NCBI RefSeq assembly: GCF_900446215.1
Contig: NZ_UAQZ01000012.1
Coordinates: 930,001 to 994,000 of the forward strand
Length of the DNA: 64,000 nt
DNA from: Burkholderia cenocepacia
Lineage (GTDB): Bacteria > Pseudomonadota > Gammaproteobacteria > Burkholderiales > Burkholderiaceae
Direction: 5' to 3'
Shown here: one piece after another, positions 34,172-45,577 of the stretch
Position numbering within the stretch: the first letter of the stretch is position 1
Layout of the letters: the number at the start of each line of letters is the position of its first letter
Position numbers and translations under genes: made by a program
The notes under the pieces: model-generated
The model's input: the letters and a program-made list of their open reading frames with translations, nothing else
The model's database searches: none
What the model was told of the DNA's origin: nothing

Positions 34172-35019
34172 GCGACCTGACCTTCTCGGGCCGGCGCGCG
34201 CCGGCCGCGTTCGACCTCGTGCGGCGCGCGCTGCCCGGCACGCTCGCGTGGCTGATCGCGCTCTTGCTGTTCTTCCCGATCTTCTGGATGGCGATCACCG
34301 CGTTCAAGACCGAGCAGCAGGCGTACGCGTCGTCGCTGTTCTTCATGCCGACGCTCGACAGCTTCCGCGAGGTGTTCGCGCGCAGCAACTACTTCGCGTT
34401 CGCGTGGAATTCGGTGCTGATCTCGGCCGGCGTCACGGTGATCTCGCTGCTGTTCGCGGTGCCGGCCGCGTACGCGATGGCGTTCTTCCCGAACCACCGC
34501 ACGCAGAAGGTGCTGCTGTGGATGCTGTCGACCAAGATGATGCCGTCGGTCGGCGTGCTGGTGCCGATCTACCTGCTGTGGAAGAACGCGGGCCTGCTCG
34601 ATACGGTGTCGGGGCTCGTGATCGTCTACACGCTGATCAACCTGCCGATCGCGGTGTGGATGACCTTCACGTACTTCAACGAGATCCCGAAGGACATCCT
34701 GGAGGCCGGGCGCATCGACGGCGCGTCGACGTGGCAGGAAATCGTCTACCTGCTGATGCCGATGGCGCTGCCGGGGCTCGCGTCCACCGCGCTGCTGCTC
34801 GTGATCCTGTCGTGGAACGAGGCGTTCTGGAGCATCAACCTGTCGAGCTCGAACGCCGCGCCGCTGACCGTGTTCATCGCGTCGTACTCGAGCCCCGAAG
34901 GGCTGTTCTGGGCGAAGCTGTCCGCCGCGTCGCTGCTCGCGGTCGCGCCGATCCTGATCGTCGGCTGGCTGTCGCAGAAGCAGCTCGTGCGCGGGCTCAC
35001 GTTCGGGGCGGTCAAATGA
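34168..35019 (+). CDS. smoG: Polyol ABC transporter permease, MalG-like
   Basis: The 283-residue partner permease starts at the ATG at 34168 within an ATGA overlap. The EAA loop is LEAGRIDGASTWQEIVYLLMP. About six helices are visible, the first being LAWLIALLLFFPIFWMAITAF with the typical FKTEQQAY element. With SmoF and two copies of the ATPase it completes an importer for sugar alcohols. The next gene, a HAD phosphatase, again overlaps by ATGA, so the phosphatase is translated with the transporter. Confidence 0.93.
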   Translation: MSDLTFSGRRAPAAFDLVRRALPGTLAWLIALLLFFPIFWMAITAFKTEQQAYASSLFFMPTLDSFREVFARSNYFAFAWNSVLISAGVTVISLLFAVPAAYAMAFFPNHRTQKVLLWMLSTKMMPSVGVLVPIYLLWKNAGLLDTVSGLVIVYTLINLPIAVWMTFTYFNEIPKDILEAGRIDGASTWQEIVYLLMPMALPGLASTALLLVILSWNEAFWSINLSSSNAAPLTVFIASYSSPEGLFWAKLSAASLLAVAPILIVGWLSQKQLVRGLTFGAVK

Positions 35020-35714
35020 GCGCGGCAAATCATGGCGTGAACGTGCTGATCTGCGACTGCGACGGCGTGCTGATCGACAGCGAGGCCGTGGCCGCCGACG
35101 TGATCGTGCGCGAACTCGATGCGCGCTGGCCGGGCGTCGACGCGCGGCCGGCCGTGATGCCGCTGCTCGGGCTGCGCATCGAGCGCGTGCTGGCCGGGGC
35201 GGCCGATGCGGTCGGCCGCACGCTGTCGGCCGACGACGTCGACGCGATCCGCCGCGCGGTGGAGACCGCGGCCGTCAACGCGCCGATGGTCGACGGCATC
35301 GATGCGGCGCTGGCCGCGATTCGACTGACGACGGCCTGCGCGAGCAACAGCTATCGCGCGTACGTCGAGGCGGCGCTCGCACGCACCGGCCTCGCGCGCT
35401 TTTTCGGCGACCGGCTGTTCTGCGCGGATTCGGTCGCGCGGCCGAAGCCGGCGCCGGACGTGTATCTGGCGGCCGCGCGCACGCTCGGCGCGGCGCCCGC
35501 GAATTGCCTGGTCGTCGAGGACAGCGTGACCGGCATCACCGCGGCGGCGGCGGCCGGCATGACCGTGCTCGGCTTCGTCGGCGGCGGGCACGCATCGGCG
35601 GCCCAGATCGACGCGTTGCGCAGCATCGGCGCGCGTCACGTATTCGACGACATGCACGAACTGCCCGGCTACGTCGCGCGCTGGCAGGCGACGGGCGCGG
35701 TGCTGCCCCACTAG
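35016..35714 (+). CDS. HAD-superfamily phosphatase (subfamily IA) in the polyol transport operon
   Basis: The protein has 232 residues from the ATG at 35016, overlapping the permease stop. Motif I is LICDCDGVLIDSEA (nucleophile Asp and acid/base Asp), the Thr/Ser of motif II is in ACASNSYR, the Lys in RPKPAPDVYL, and motif IV is VVEDSVTGITAA. The closest families are beta-phosphoglucomutase-like and sugar-phosphate phosphatases. Its tight coupling to the permease genes suggests a role in polyol use: for example, removal of toxic or dead-end sugar phosphates made by the PfkB kinase. This role is inference. No mutase-specific motif is evident. Confidence 0.85.
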   Translation: MSAANHGVNVLICDCDGVLIDSEAVAADVIVRELDARWPGVDARPAVMPLLGLRIERVLAGAADAVGRTLSADDVDAIRRAVETAAVNAPMVDGIDAALAAIRLTTACASNSYRAYVEAALARTGLARFFGDRLFCADSVARPKPAPDVYLAAARTLGAAPANCLVVEDSVTGITAAAAAGMTVLGFVGGGHASAAQIDALRSIGARHVFDDMHELPGYVARWQATGAVLPH

Positions 35715-35769
35715 CAACGATCAGGCGCTGCCTGCACGGCGGCGCATCACGAACGAACGGAGACAGATC

Positions 35770-36879
<1,110 letters not shown>

Positions 36880-36893
36880 CGGCGGCGCGCCGG

Positions 36894-37778
36894 TTACAGC
36901 CGCAAATGCTCGGCCATGTAGTCGACGAACGCGCGTAGCTTGGGCAGCGGATGGCGGCCGGACGGCCACAGCACGTAGAACGGCGTGCGGCTCGCGACGT
37001 GATCGTCGAGCACTGCGCGCAGCCTGCCGTCGGCGAGCGTGTCGCGCACGAAGAACTCGGGCAGGCACGCGATGCCGAGCCCGCGCAGCGCGAAGCACAG
37101 GCGCGTCTCGGCGTTGTTGCTGACCATCGAGACGGGTACCTCCGGCGGCGTGCCGGCGCGCGGCGCGCGCAGCGGCCAGATCTCGAGCTTGCCGCTGCTC
37201 GGGAATCGGTAATGCAGGCAGCGGTGCTGCGCGAGGTCGGCCGGCGTGCGCGGCGTGCCGTGCCGTTCGAGATAGTCGGGCGACGCGACCAGGTGCTGGC
37301 GGAAGTGGCCGAGCAGCCGCGACGACAGTCGGGAATCGGTCGGATGGCCGGTGCGCAGTACCACGTCGAAGCCTTCGTCGATCACGTCGACGATCCGGTC
37401 GCTGAAATCGATGTCGAGCTCGATCTCCGGATACGCGGCCATGAAGTCGGCGAGCACCGGCAACAGCAACGTGCCGATCGTCGGCAGGCTCACGCGCAGC
37501 CGCCCGCGCGGCGCCTCGACGCTCTGCGTGAGTTCCCGCTCGGCTGCGTCGATTTCGGCGATCACGCGCCGGCATCGTTCGAGAAAGCGCGCGCCTTCGG
37601 CCGTCAGCGTGATGCTGCGCGTGCTGCGGTGAAAGAGCCGCACGTTCAGGCGTGCCTCGAGCCGCGCGATGCGCTTGCCGATCGCCGACGCCGACAGTCC
37701 GAGCGCACGGCCGGCCGCGACGAAGCTGCGCGTTTCCGCGACCTGGACGAACACGACGAAGCCGCCAAGATTTTCCAT
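36894..37778 (-). CDS. LysR-family transcriptional regulator
   Basis: A 294-residue regulator. The N-terminal winged helix reads FVVFVQVAETRSFVAAGRALGLSASAIGKRIARLEARL, and the C-terminal two-lobe effector domain follows from about residue 90 (LRVSLPTIGTLLLPVLADF). This helix pattern belongs to the CrgA-like LysR group. It is divergent from a serine hydrolase/MFS pair over about 110 bases that hold a set of TGTCCG half-sites, so it most likely controls that pair rather than the flanking polyol genes. It is convergent with smoK, with a 14-base gap and no obvious terminator. Confidence 0.9.
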   Translation of the reverse strand: MENLGGFVVFVQVAETRSFVAAGRALGLSASAIGKRIARLEARLNVRLFHRSTRSITLTAEGARFLERCRRVIAEIDAAERELTQSVEAPRGRLRVSLPTIGTLLLPVLADFMAAYPEIELDIDFSDRIVDVIDEGFDVVLRTGHPTDSRLSSRLLGHFRQHLVASPDYLERHGTPRTPADLAQHRCLHYRFPSSGKLEIWPLRAPRAGTPPEVPVSMVSNNAETRLCFALRGLGIACLPEFFVRDTLADGRLRAVLDDHVASRTPFYVLWPSGRHPLPKLRAFVDYMAEHLRL

Positions 37779-37793
37779 GCAGGTTCTCGATTG

Positions 37794-37819
37794 CGGACAC
37801 CCATGTCCGGAGTGTCCGG
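37794..37819. promoter_or_regulatory. TGTCCG repeats in the LysR/serine-hydrolase divergent gap
   Basis: CGGACA (37794-37799), CCCA, TGTCCG (37804-37809) form a perfect inverted repeat. A third TGTCCG follows at 37813-37818. The cluster lies 16 bases before the lysR start and is a candidate binding region for the LysR protein. Confidence 0.5.
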
Positions 37820-37891
37820 AACTCTAACCCGATTTTTCTTCTCGTGCCGGCTCCCTACGATGGGCGTTCCTTCACTGTTCGAGGTCACGCC

Positions 37892-39088
37892 ATGTCATCA
37901 CTGCCTGTCACCGCCCGCCGTGCCGAACCGGATGCCGCGCTGCGCGCCCGGCTCGATGCCGTGCTCGACCGCGCGCTGGCCGATGCGCGCGCGGTCGGCG
38001 CGGTCGTGCTGGTCGCGCGCGACGGCGAATTGCGTTATGCACGCGCGGCCGGGCTGGCCGCTCGCGAAGCCGGCACGCCGATGCGCGAGGACACGCTGTT
38101 CCGGCTCGCGTCGGTATCCAAGCCGATCGTGACGGCCGCCGCGATGCGGCTGGTCGCGGCATCGAAGATCGGGCTCGACGAGCCGGTCGCGCGCTGGCTG
38201 CCCGCGTTCACGCCGACGCTCGCGGACGGCACGCCGGCGAACATCACGCTGCGGCATCTGCTGTCGCATACGGCCGGGCTCGGCTATCGCTTTCTCGAAG
38301 CCGACGCCGACGGCCCGTATGCGCGCGCGGGCGTGTCCGACGGGATGGACCGCGCGGGCGTGTCGCTGGCGGAGAACGTCCGGCGCATCGCCAGCGTGCC
38401 GCTGCAGTTCGCGCCCGGCACGTCGTGGGGCTACTCGCTTGCGACCGACGTGGTCGGTGCGGTGATCGAGGCGGTCGACGGCCGGCCGCTCGCCGACGCC
38501 GTGGCGGCGCTCGTGACGACGCCGCTCGGGATGACCGACACGGCATTTTTCACGCATGACGCGGCGCGTCTGGCGACGCCTTACGTCAGTACGCCCGACG
38601 TGCCGCGCCGGATGGCGGACGACGATCTCGTGCCGGTATTCGACGGCACGGTCGGCATCCGCTTCGAGCCGGCGCGCGCGTTCGATGCGACCGCGTGGCC
38701 GTCGGGTGGCGCGGGCATGGTCGGCACCGCGCACGATTGCCTGACGCTGCTCGATACGCTGCGCACGGGCCTCGACGGCTGGCTCGCACCGCGCTGGATC
38801 GACGAGATGGCGCGGGTGCAGCCGGGCGCGCACGACTTGCCGGATGCGCCGGGATTCGGTTTCGCGCTCGGCTTTTCCGTGCTGCACGACCCGGTGGCCG
38901 CGCAATCGCCGGAATCGGTCGGCACCTGGCGCTGGGGCGGTGCGTACGGGCATGCGTGGTTCGTCGACCGCGCGGCCGGGCTGACGGTCGTCGCGCTGAC
39001 CAATACGTTGTACGAAGGGATGCACGGGCGCATCGTCACCGACGTGCGCGATGCGGTGTATGGCGTCGGCGACCGGAGCGCGCGATGA
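37892..39088 (+). CDS. Serine beta-lactamase-fold hydrolase (class C/EstB-like)
   Basis: This 398-residue protein starts at the ATG at 37892 (MSSLPVTARR). The nucleophile motif SxxK is RLASVSKPIV. The Tyr motif is GYSLATDVVG (Tyr-Ser-x where class C enzymes have Tyr-x-Asn). A late GGAYGHAWFVD segment takes the place of the KTG-type motif (HAW/HTG-like). I see no signal peptide, so it is probably cytoplasmic, and it is more likely an EstB-like esterase than an antibiotic-destroying enzyme. An MFS exporter gene overlaps its end by ATGA. An esterase and exporter under a LysR regulator suggests handling of a small toxic ester or lactam; that is inference. Confidence 0.85.
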   Translation: MSSLPVTARRAEPDAALRARLDAVLDRALADARAVGAVVLVARDGELRYARAAGLAAREAGTPMREDTLFRLASVSKPIVTAAAMRLVAASKIGLDEPVARWLPAFTPTLADGTPANITLRHLLSHTAGLGYRFLEADADGPYARAGVSDGMDRAGVSLAENVRRIASVPLQFAPGTSWGYSLATDVVGAVIEAVDGRPLADAVAALVTTPLGMTDTAFFTHDAARLATPYVSTPDVPRRMADDDLVPVFDGTVGIRFEPARAFDATAWPSGGAGMVGTAHDCLTLLDTLRTGLDGWLAPRWIDEMARVQPGAHDLPDAPGFGFALGFSVLHDPVAAQSPESVGTWRWGGAYGHAWFVDRAAGLTVVALTNTLYEGMHGRIVTDVRDAVYGVGDRSAR

Positions 39089-40308
39089 GCGAGTGCGCAT
39101 CCGTCTCCGACCGCGCCATCGATCGTGTGGCAGATCCGTCCACGCCGGCCCGCGCACGCTTGCCCGTCGCGAACCTGCTCGCGCTCGCCACCGCCGGCTT
39201 CATCACGGTGCTCACCGAAGCCCTGCCGGCCGGCCTGCTGCCGCTGATGAGCGCCGACCTGCACGTGACCGAGGCGCTGATCGGCCAACTGGTGACCGTC
39301 TACGCGCTCGGCTCGATCGTCGCGGCGATCCCGCTCGTCGCCGCGACCCGTGCGATGCGCCGGCGCCGGCTGCTGCTCGCGGCGCTGGCCGGCTTCGTCG
39401 TCTCGAATGCGCTGACGGCCGGGTCGCCGTATTACGCGCTCACATTGGCTGCGCGGTTCGTCGCGGGGATGTCGGCCGGGCTGCTGTGGGCGCTGCTCGC
39501 GGGCTACGCGAGCCGGCTGGTCGACCCGTCGCTGCGCGGCCGTGCGATCGCGATCGCGATGCTCGGCATACCGGCGGCGATGTCGATCGGCATTCCGGCG
39601 GGCACCGCGCTCGGCGCGATGTTCGGCTGGCGCATCGCGTTCGCGGGCATCACGCTCGCGGCGCTCGTGCTGATCGGCTGGATCCGGCTGCGTGTGCCCG
39701 ACTATCCGGGGCAGGCGGCCGGCGCGCGCGAGCCGGTGCTCGGCGTGATGACGCTGCCCGGCGTGCGGCCGGTGCTGGCGGTGATGTTCGCGTACGTGCT
39801 CGCGCACAACCTGCTGTACACGTACGTCGCGCCGTTCCTCGCGGGCGTGCGGATGGGCGCGCAGGTCGACGTGGTGCTGTTCGTGTTCGGCGTCGCGTCG
39901 CTGGTCGGCATCGCGCTGACGGGCGCGTGGATCGGCGCCGCGCAGCGACGCCTGACGCTCGCCAGCATCGCGCTGTTCGCGCTGGCGGCGGCGATGCTCG
40001 GCGCCGGCTCGGGGATGACGGTCGTCTATGCGGGCGTCGTGCTGTGGGGGCTCGCGTTCGGCGGTGCGCCGACACTGTTCCAGACCGCCACTGCGAACGC
40101 GGCGGGGGAATCGGCCGACGTCGCGCAGTCGATGCTCGTGACGGTCTGGAATCTCGCGATCGCCGGTGGCGGCATCGCAGGCGGGATGCTGCTCGGCGCG
40201 ACGGGCGCCGGCGCGATTCCGTGGGTGCTCGTCGTGCTGCTGGCGCTGGCGTGGGTCGGCGCGTGGCGCGCCCGCCGCCATGCATTTCCGGCGCCGCGCG
40301 CGGCCTGA
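39085..40308 (+). CDS. MFS transporter, DHA1-type (arabinose-efflux-like)
   Basis: This 407-residue protein has 12 predicted helices and an ATG within the ATGA overlap with the hydrolase gene. The N-terminal half reads LLALATAGFITVLTEALPAG, typical of the AraJ/YdhP/SotB exporters. A motif-A-like loop lies near RAMRRRRLLLAALAG. The C-terminal half includes LTLASIALFALAAAMLGAG. The product probably exports a small organic molecule. Its link with the hydrolase and the LysR regulator is firmer than any link with the polyol genes on either side. Confidence 0.88.
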   Translation: MSECASVSDRAIDRVADPSTPARARLPVANLLALATAGFITVLTEALPAGLLPLMSADLHVTEALIGQLVTVYALGSIVAAIPLVAATRAMRRRRLLLAALAGFVVSNALTAGSPYYALTLAARFVAGMSAGLLWALLAGYASRLVDPSLRGRAIAIAMLGIPAAMSIGIPAGTALGAMFGWRIAFAGITLAALVLIGWIRLRVPDYPGQAAGAREPVLGVMTLPGVRPVLAVMFAYVLAHNLLYTYVAPFLAGVRMGAQVDVVLFVFGVASLVGIALTGAWIGAAQRRLTLASIALFALAAAMLGAGSGMTVVYAGVVLWGLAFGGAPTLFQTATANAAGESADVAQSMLVTVWNLAIAGGGIAGGMLLGATGAGAIPWVLVVLLALAWVGAWRARRHAFPAPRAA

Positions 40309-40336
40309 GCCGGCGTGCGCGATGGCGACGTCGGCG

Positions 40337-41293
40337 TCAGGCCGCCTTCGCGGCGAGCGCGGCGCGCGCGCAGGTTTCGTCGGTGACGAGCCCCGACAGC
40401 CAGCCGCCGCGCAGCGCGGCAATCACCGCGTCGTGTTTCTTCGGGCCGCCGGCGAACGCGATCGTGGGCAGCTTCGGCGGCGTGGCGAGCGCGACGCTCG
40501 TCACGCGCGCGCTGGTCGACACGGTGATCTGCGTGCCCTGCGCGTCGATCGGCACGCCGAGCAGTTCGGCCACCGCGCCGAGCGCGGTCATCTCGTCGCG
40601 CTCCTGTTCGGTGATGAAGCCGTCTTCGTAGAGCGGGCAGTGCGGGCCGATGTTGCCGATCCCGACGAACGCGACGTCGGCCTTGCCCGACAGCGCCTCG
40701 ACGATCCGGTACAGCCGGTGATTGCACCACTGCGCGCGTTCGGCGTCGCTGTCCGCGAACAGCGGCGCAGGCAGCAGGAAGTGCTTGCTGCCGGTTTTCT
40801 CGGAGATGTACTGCGCGACGTCGTAGCGGTTCGACGAGCCGTCGGCCGCGATCGCGCCGACCATCGATACGAGCCGGTGCTGCGGGCGGTCGATTTGCGC
40901 GATCTGCGCGACCGCGGCCTTCAGCGTCCGGCCGCTGCTGACCGCGATCACCATCGGCCGCGTTTCGTTCAGGTAGCGCTCCATCACCTGCGCGCCGGCG
41001 ACCGCGAGCTTGCGGTCGATCGCGTCGGGCGCATCGGCGTCGACCGGCACGACTTCGCACATCGCGAGGCCGTAGCGTTTCGACAGTTGCGCGCCGAGAT
41101 CGAGACAGTCGGCGAGCCGATGGTCGACGCGCACGCGGATCAGGTTCTTCTCGACCGCGAACGCGACGAGGCGCTGTGCGACGGGGCGCGACACCTGCAG
41201 CTTTTCGGCGATTTCGTTCTGCGTGTCGCCCGCGACGTAATAGAGCCACGCGGCGCGCGTGGCGAGATCGAGTTTTTCTGAGGACTTGGACAC
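40337..41293 (-). CDS. smoC: SorC/DeoR-type sugar-responsive transcriptional regulator of polyol genes
   Basis: Contains an N-terminal helix-turn-helix (AAWLYYVAGDTQNEIAEKLQVSRPVAQRLV) and a long SorC-type sugar-binding domain (from about residue 70: GLAMCEVVPVD, then VAVSSGRTLKAAV and GIGNIGPHCPLY). These regulators sense phosphorylated sugars. I chose the GTG at 41293 (VSKSSEKLDLATRAA; 318 residues), because the family core begins there; an ATG at 41362 would give 341 residues with an unlikely Arg/Pro-rich start. It is the third gene of the leftward polyol arm. Large inverted repeats with a common half-site precede both arms, which makes it the prime candidate repressor for both. Confidence 0.87.
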   Translation of the reverse strand: MSKSSEKLDLATRAAWLYYVAGDTQNEIAEKLQVSRPVAQRLVAFAVEKNLIRVRVDHRLADCLDLGAQLSKRYGLAMCEVVPVDADAPDAIDRKLAVAGAQVMERYLNETRPMVIAVSSGRTLKAAVAQIAQIDRPQHRLVSMVGAIAADGSSNRYDVAQYISEKTGSKHFLLPAPLFADSDAERAQWCNHRLYRIVEALSGKADVAFVGIGNIGPHCPLYEDGFITEQERDEMTALGAVAELLGVPIDAQGTQITVSTSARVTSVALATPPKLPTIAFAGGPKKHDAVIAALRGGWLSGLVTDETCARAALAAKAA

Positions 41294-41413
41294 GATAGCG
41301 ATTCGGTTCGGATCTGGGGGCCGCCCCGCGGACCGGCCGGCGGGCCGCATGACGGCATCCACTGTACCGCATGTCGCGCGCGCGGCCGGCGGCCGGTCGC
41401 GCGAGCGCGGCGC

Positions 41414-42895
<1,482 letters not shown>

Positions 42896-42999
42896 GAGCG
42901 ATCCGTTCCGTCAGAGAGGAGCCGCTACTTTAGCCGTGCCGCACGGCATGTGCCAAGCGGGTTCGCCCGGTGGCGCGGCCGGGCGCCGCGCGCGGGTCA

Positions 43000-44394
43000 T
43001 CAGCGTGCGGCGAGCCATGCGTCGACGCGCGCGAGCCCGGCGCGCAGCGCGTCGAACAGCGCCGCGTTGCCGGCGAGCGAGCCCCACAGCGCGCGGTTCG
43101 CGCCGAGCGCGACAACGGGGTCTGCGGCCCCGACGATCGCGCGGGCGCTGCTGTCGTCCATCACGCCGTCCTGGTACGCATACGGCAGCGTGCCGCGCGC
43201 CCAGCGTTCGAGAAAGCGCAGGAACAGTGCGGGCAGCACGGCGGTGGCGATGGGTGCCGCGCCGCGCGCGAACGATTCGACGAGCGTCGGCGCGATGAAA
43301 CCGGGGATCTTCGAGAAACCGTCGGCCGCGACGCGCTGGTTCGTGTCGAGCACGTACGGATTGCCGAAGCGCTCCAGCACGACGTCGCGGTAGCGCGCGA
43401 GATCGAGCGGGCTCGGCGTGAGGCACGGGATCACGTCCTGCGTCACGTAGTCGTGCGCGAAGCGGCGGATCGCCGGGTCGTGCGTGCCTTCGTGGATGTA
43501 GGTATGGCCCGCGAGCGTGCCGGCCCATGCGATGCAGCTGTGCGTCGCGTTGAGGATGCGGATCTTCGCTTCCTCGTACGGATGCACGTCGTCGACGAGT
43601 TCGGCGCCGGCCAGCTCCCAGCGTGGCCGGCCGGCCGCGAAACGGTCCTCGATCACCCACTGGATGAACGATTCGCCCATCACCGGGCACGCATCGTCGA
43701 CGCCGGTGGCCACGAGGACGCGCTCGCGCACGTCGGCGGTCGGGCGCGGCGTGATGCGGTCGACCATCGCGCTGGGCGTCGCGACGTGCGCATCGAACCA
43801 CGCGAGCAGGCCGCCTTCGCCGCGCCGTTCGAGGAATTCGCGCATGCCGGCGCGAAAGCGAGCGCCGTTGTTGCGCAGGTTGTCGCAGCTTTGCAGCGTG
43901 AGCGGGCCCGCGCCGCGCTTCACGCGTTCGGCGAGCAGCGCCGCGAGCGCGCCGTACAGCGTCGTGCGCGCGCCCTGCAGGTCGGCGGCGAGATCGGCAT
44001 TGGCGACGTCGAGCCGGTTGTGTTCGTCGAGGTAGTAGCCGCCTTCGGTGACGGTGAACGACACGATCCGGCAGGCCGGATCGGCGCCGGCGTCGATCAG
44101 TGCGGCAAGGTCGATCGACCACGGCAGCACGCGCGTGATCGCGCGGATCGTCTCGTACGCGCGCTCGCCCTGCGGGGTGACGGTTTCGAGCGTGTACGCG
44201 CCGTGCTGCGCGGCGAGCGCGTCCATCGTCGCGCGCATGTCGTCGCGGATGTTGCCGACGGTCAGCGACCAGCGCTCGTCGGCCGGCACGGCGGCGTTCA
44301 CGCGGTGCAGATACCACGCCTGATGCGCGCGGTGAAACGAGCCGGCGCCGATGTGCAGCAGCACGGGCGCGTGGGCGGAGGGCGATTCGCTCAT
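43000..44394 (-). CDS. mtlK: Long-chain polyol dehydrogenase (mannitol 2-/D-arabinitol 4-dehydrogenase)
   Basis: This 464-residue NAD-dependent enzyme belongs to the mannitol dehydrogenase family. The cofactor segment near the N-terminus is LLHIGAGSFHRAHQAWY. The family signature is SAMVDRITPRP. The catalytic motif KIRILNATHS has Lys, Asn (+5) and His (+8), as in Pseudomonas mannitol 2-dehydrogenase (Lys295, Asn300, His303). Such enzymes oxidise D-mannitol to D-fructose and D-arabinitol to D-xylulose. The xylulokinase gene downstream supports arabinitol, and the polyol ABC operon supports both. It opens the leftward arm, with a large operator directly upstream. The symbol dalD would be equally fitting. 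Confidence 0.93.
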   Translation of the reverse strand: MSESPSAHAPVLLHIGAGSFHRAHQAWYLHRVNAAVPADERWSLTVGNIRDDMRATMDALAAQHGAYTLETVTPQGERAYETIRAITRVLPWSIDLAALIDAGADPACRIVSFTVTEGGYYLDEHNRLDVANADLAADLQGARTTLYGALAALLAERVKRGAGPLTLQSCDNLRNNGARFRAGMREFLERRGEGGLLAWFDAHVATPSAMVDRITPRPTADVRERVLVATGVDDACPVMGESFIQWVIEDRFAAGRPRWELAGAELVDDVHPYEEAKIRILNATHSCIAWAGTLAGHTYIHEGTHDPAIRRFAHDYVTQDVIPCLTPSPLDLARYRDVVLERFGNPYVLDTNQRVAADGFSKIPGFIAPTLVESFARGAAPIATAVLPALFLRFLERWARGTLPYAYQDGVMDDSSARAIVGAADPVVALGANRALWGSLAGNAALFDALRAGLARVDAWLAAR

Positions 44395-44427
44395 CCGGTG
44401 TCTCCTTTTCCTGCTTGTCTGTCCTGT

Positions 44428-44488
44428 CGAATACGATCATTTGCTCTTTATGTGAGCGAATGATCGTATTCGGGCGAACGAAAGTCAA
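44428..44488 (-). promoter_or_regulatory. Promoter and near-perfect operator of the leftward polyol arm
   Basis: Two 19-base arms (44428-44446 and 44454-44472) pair at 18 of 19 positions around a 7-base centre; the core is GATCATTCGCTC-N7-GAGCAAATGATC on the minus strand. A minus-strand promoter TTGACT (44488-44483), 17 bases, GATCAT (44465-44460) has its -10 inside the first arm. The rightward arm has the same half-site, N7 centre and spacing at 28440-28495. Confidence 0.82.
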
Positions 44489-44566
44489 GGCGGGGACGCG
44501 GCATTTCGATGGTGCGCTGCGGCGGCGCGCGGGCAGGGCGGACGCGGAGCCGGCAGGAAACGAACG

Positions 44567-45478
44567 TCAGCGTCCTTCGCGCGTGAGCGCGACGAGTTCG
44601 TCGAGCAGCTTGCCGGCCGGCCCCGGCAGGATGCCGTGGCGGCGCCGGAACGCGGTGAGCGTGCGCACCGCGACCACTTCGCGCACGGGCAGCGTGTCGA
44701 TCGTGCCGGCGCGCTGCTCGGCGCCGACCATCGGCTCGGCCATCCAGCTCAGGAAACCGGCGTGCGCGACCAGGCTTTTGAGCGTCGTGACCGAGCGCGT
44801 CTCGACCGCGATGTCGGGCAGCGGCAGCCCGTGCGCGTCGAAGGTCGCGCGCATGTGGTCGAACGGCGCGGTGCCGCGCGGCGGAATCGCCCAGCGCGCG
44901 TGCAGCGTATCGGCGAGCGTCGGCGGGCGGCCGAGCGCGCGCAGCGGATGGTGCGGCGCCGCAACGATATGGCTGCGGTCTTCCCAGCGGCACTCGGGAA
45001 TCGCGACGATCTCGTCGGTATCGGGCCCGTGCGCGGACAGCGCGAGGTCGATCTCGTGCTTGATCAGCCCTTCCGCGAGCCGGTCCCACACGCCTTCGAT
45101 GATCTCGACGCGCAGGTTCGGCCAGCGGTCGAGCACGCGGCCGACTGCGATCGGCAGCACGAGGCTCGCGATGCTGCCCACCGCGCCGACCTTGATCGTG
45201 CCCTTCGCGAAGCCGCGCATCGCGTCGAGCTCCTCGCGCGCATGCTCGGCCTCATGCTGCAGCAGCGTCGCATGCGGCAGCAGCGCCTCGCCGAACGCGG
45301 TGAGCTGCACGCCCTTCGAATGGCGCTCGAACAGCGGCGCGCCGACCTGTTCCTCCAGCCGCTTCAGGATCCGGCTCAACGCCGGCTGCGTGACGTGCAG
45401 CGCGTCGGCCGCGCGGCCGAGGCTGCCGGACGCGACGATCGTCGTGAACGCGCGTAATTGTCGGAGATCGAAAGTCAT
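44567..45478 (-). CDS. LysR-family regulator of the benzoylformate decarboxylase cluster
   Basis: The protein has 303 residues from the ATG at 45478 (MTFDLRQLRAF); an ATG 18 codons upstream would overlap the operator region. The helix-turn-helix is IVASGSLGRAADALHVTQPALSRILKRLEEQ, and the effector domain starts near residue 90 (TIKVGAVGSIASLVLPIAV). It is of the CbbR/GbpR-like aromatic LysR type. It is divergent from mdlC across 99 bases that contain a perfect 8-base inverted repeat. Activation of the decarboxylase operon by an aromatic 2-oxo acid or similar inducer is the likely role. Confidence 0.91.
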   Translation of the reverse strand: MTFDLRQLRAFTTIVASGSLGRAADALHVTQPALSRILKRLEEQVGAPLFERHSKGVQLTAFGEALLPHATLLQHEAEHAREELDAMRGFAKGTIKVGAVGSIASLVLPIAVGRVLDRWPNLRVEIIEGVWDRLAEGLIKHEIDLALSAHGPDTDEIVAIPECRWEDRSHIVAAPHHPLRALGRPPTLADTLHARWAIPPRGTAPFDHMRATFDAHGLPLPDIAVETRSVTTLKSLVAHAGFLSWMAEPMVGAEQRAGTIDTLPVREVVAVRTLTAFRRRHGILPGPAGKLLDELVALTREGR

Positions 45479-45508
45479 GCCGAATCGTAATGGCTTTTTG
45501 CAGAAAAT

Positions 45509-45543
45509 ACAGTATCCGAGAATGGCTTGCACTTCGATACTGT
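45509..45543. promoter_or_regulatory. Inverted repeat in the lysR/mdlC gap
   Basis: ACAGTATC (45509-45516) and GATACTGT (45536-45543) are perfect inverse copies, 19 bases apart. The arms lie between the divergent starts (45478 and 45578), where a LysR tetramer usually binds. Confidence 0.6.
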
Positions 45544-45577
45544 GGAAACCGCCCAGTCATCGAGGAGACACCCGAGC

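Noticed and set aside
37892..39088. Reading the serine hydrolase as an antibiotic-resistance beta-lactamase.
   Set aside because: No signal peptide, Tyr-Ser in place of Tyr-x-Asn, and no KTG motif. An EstB-like esterase is more likely.
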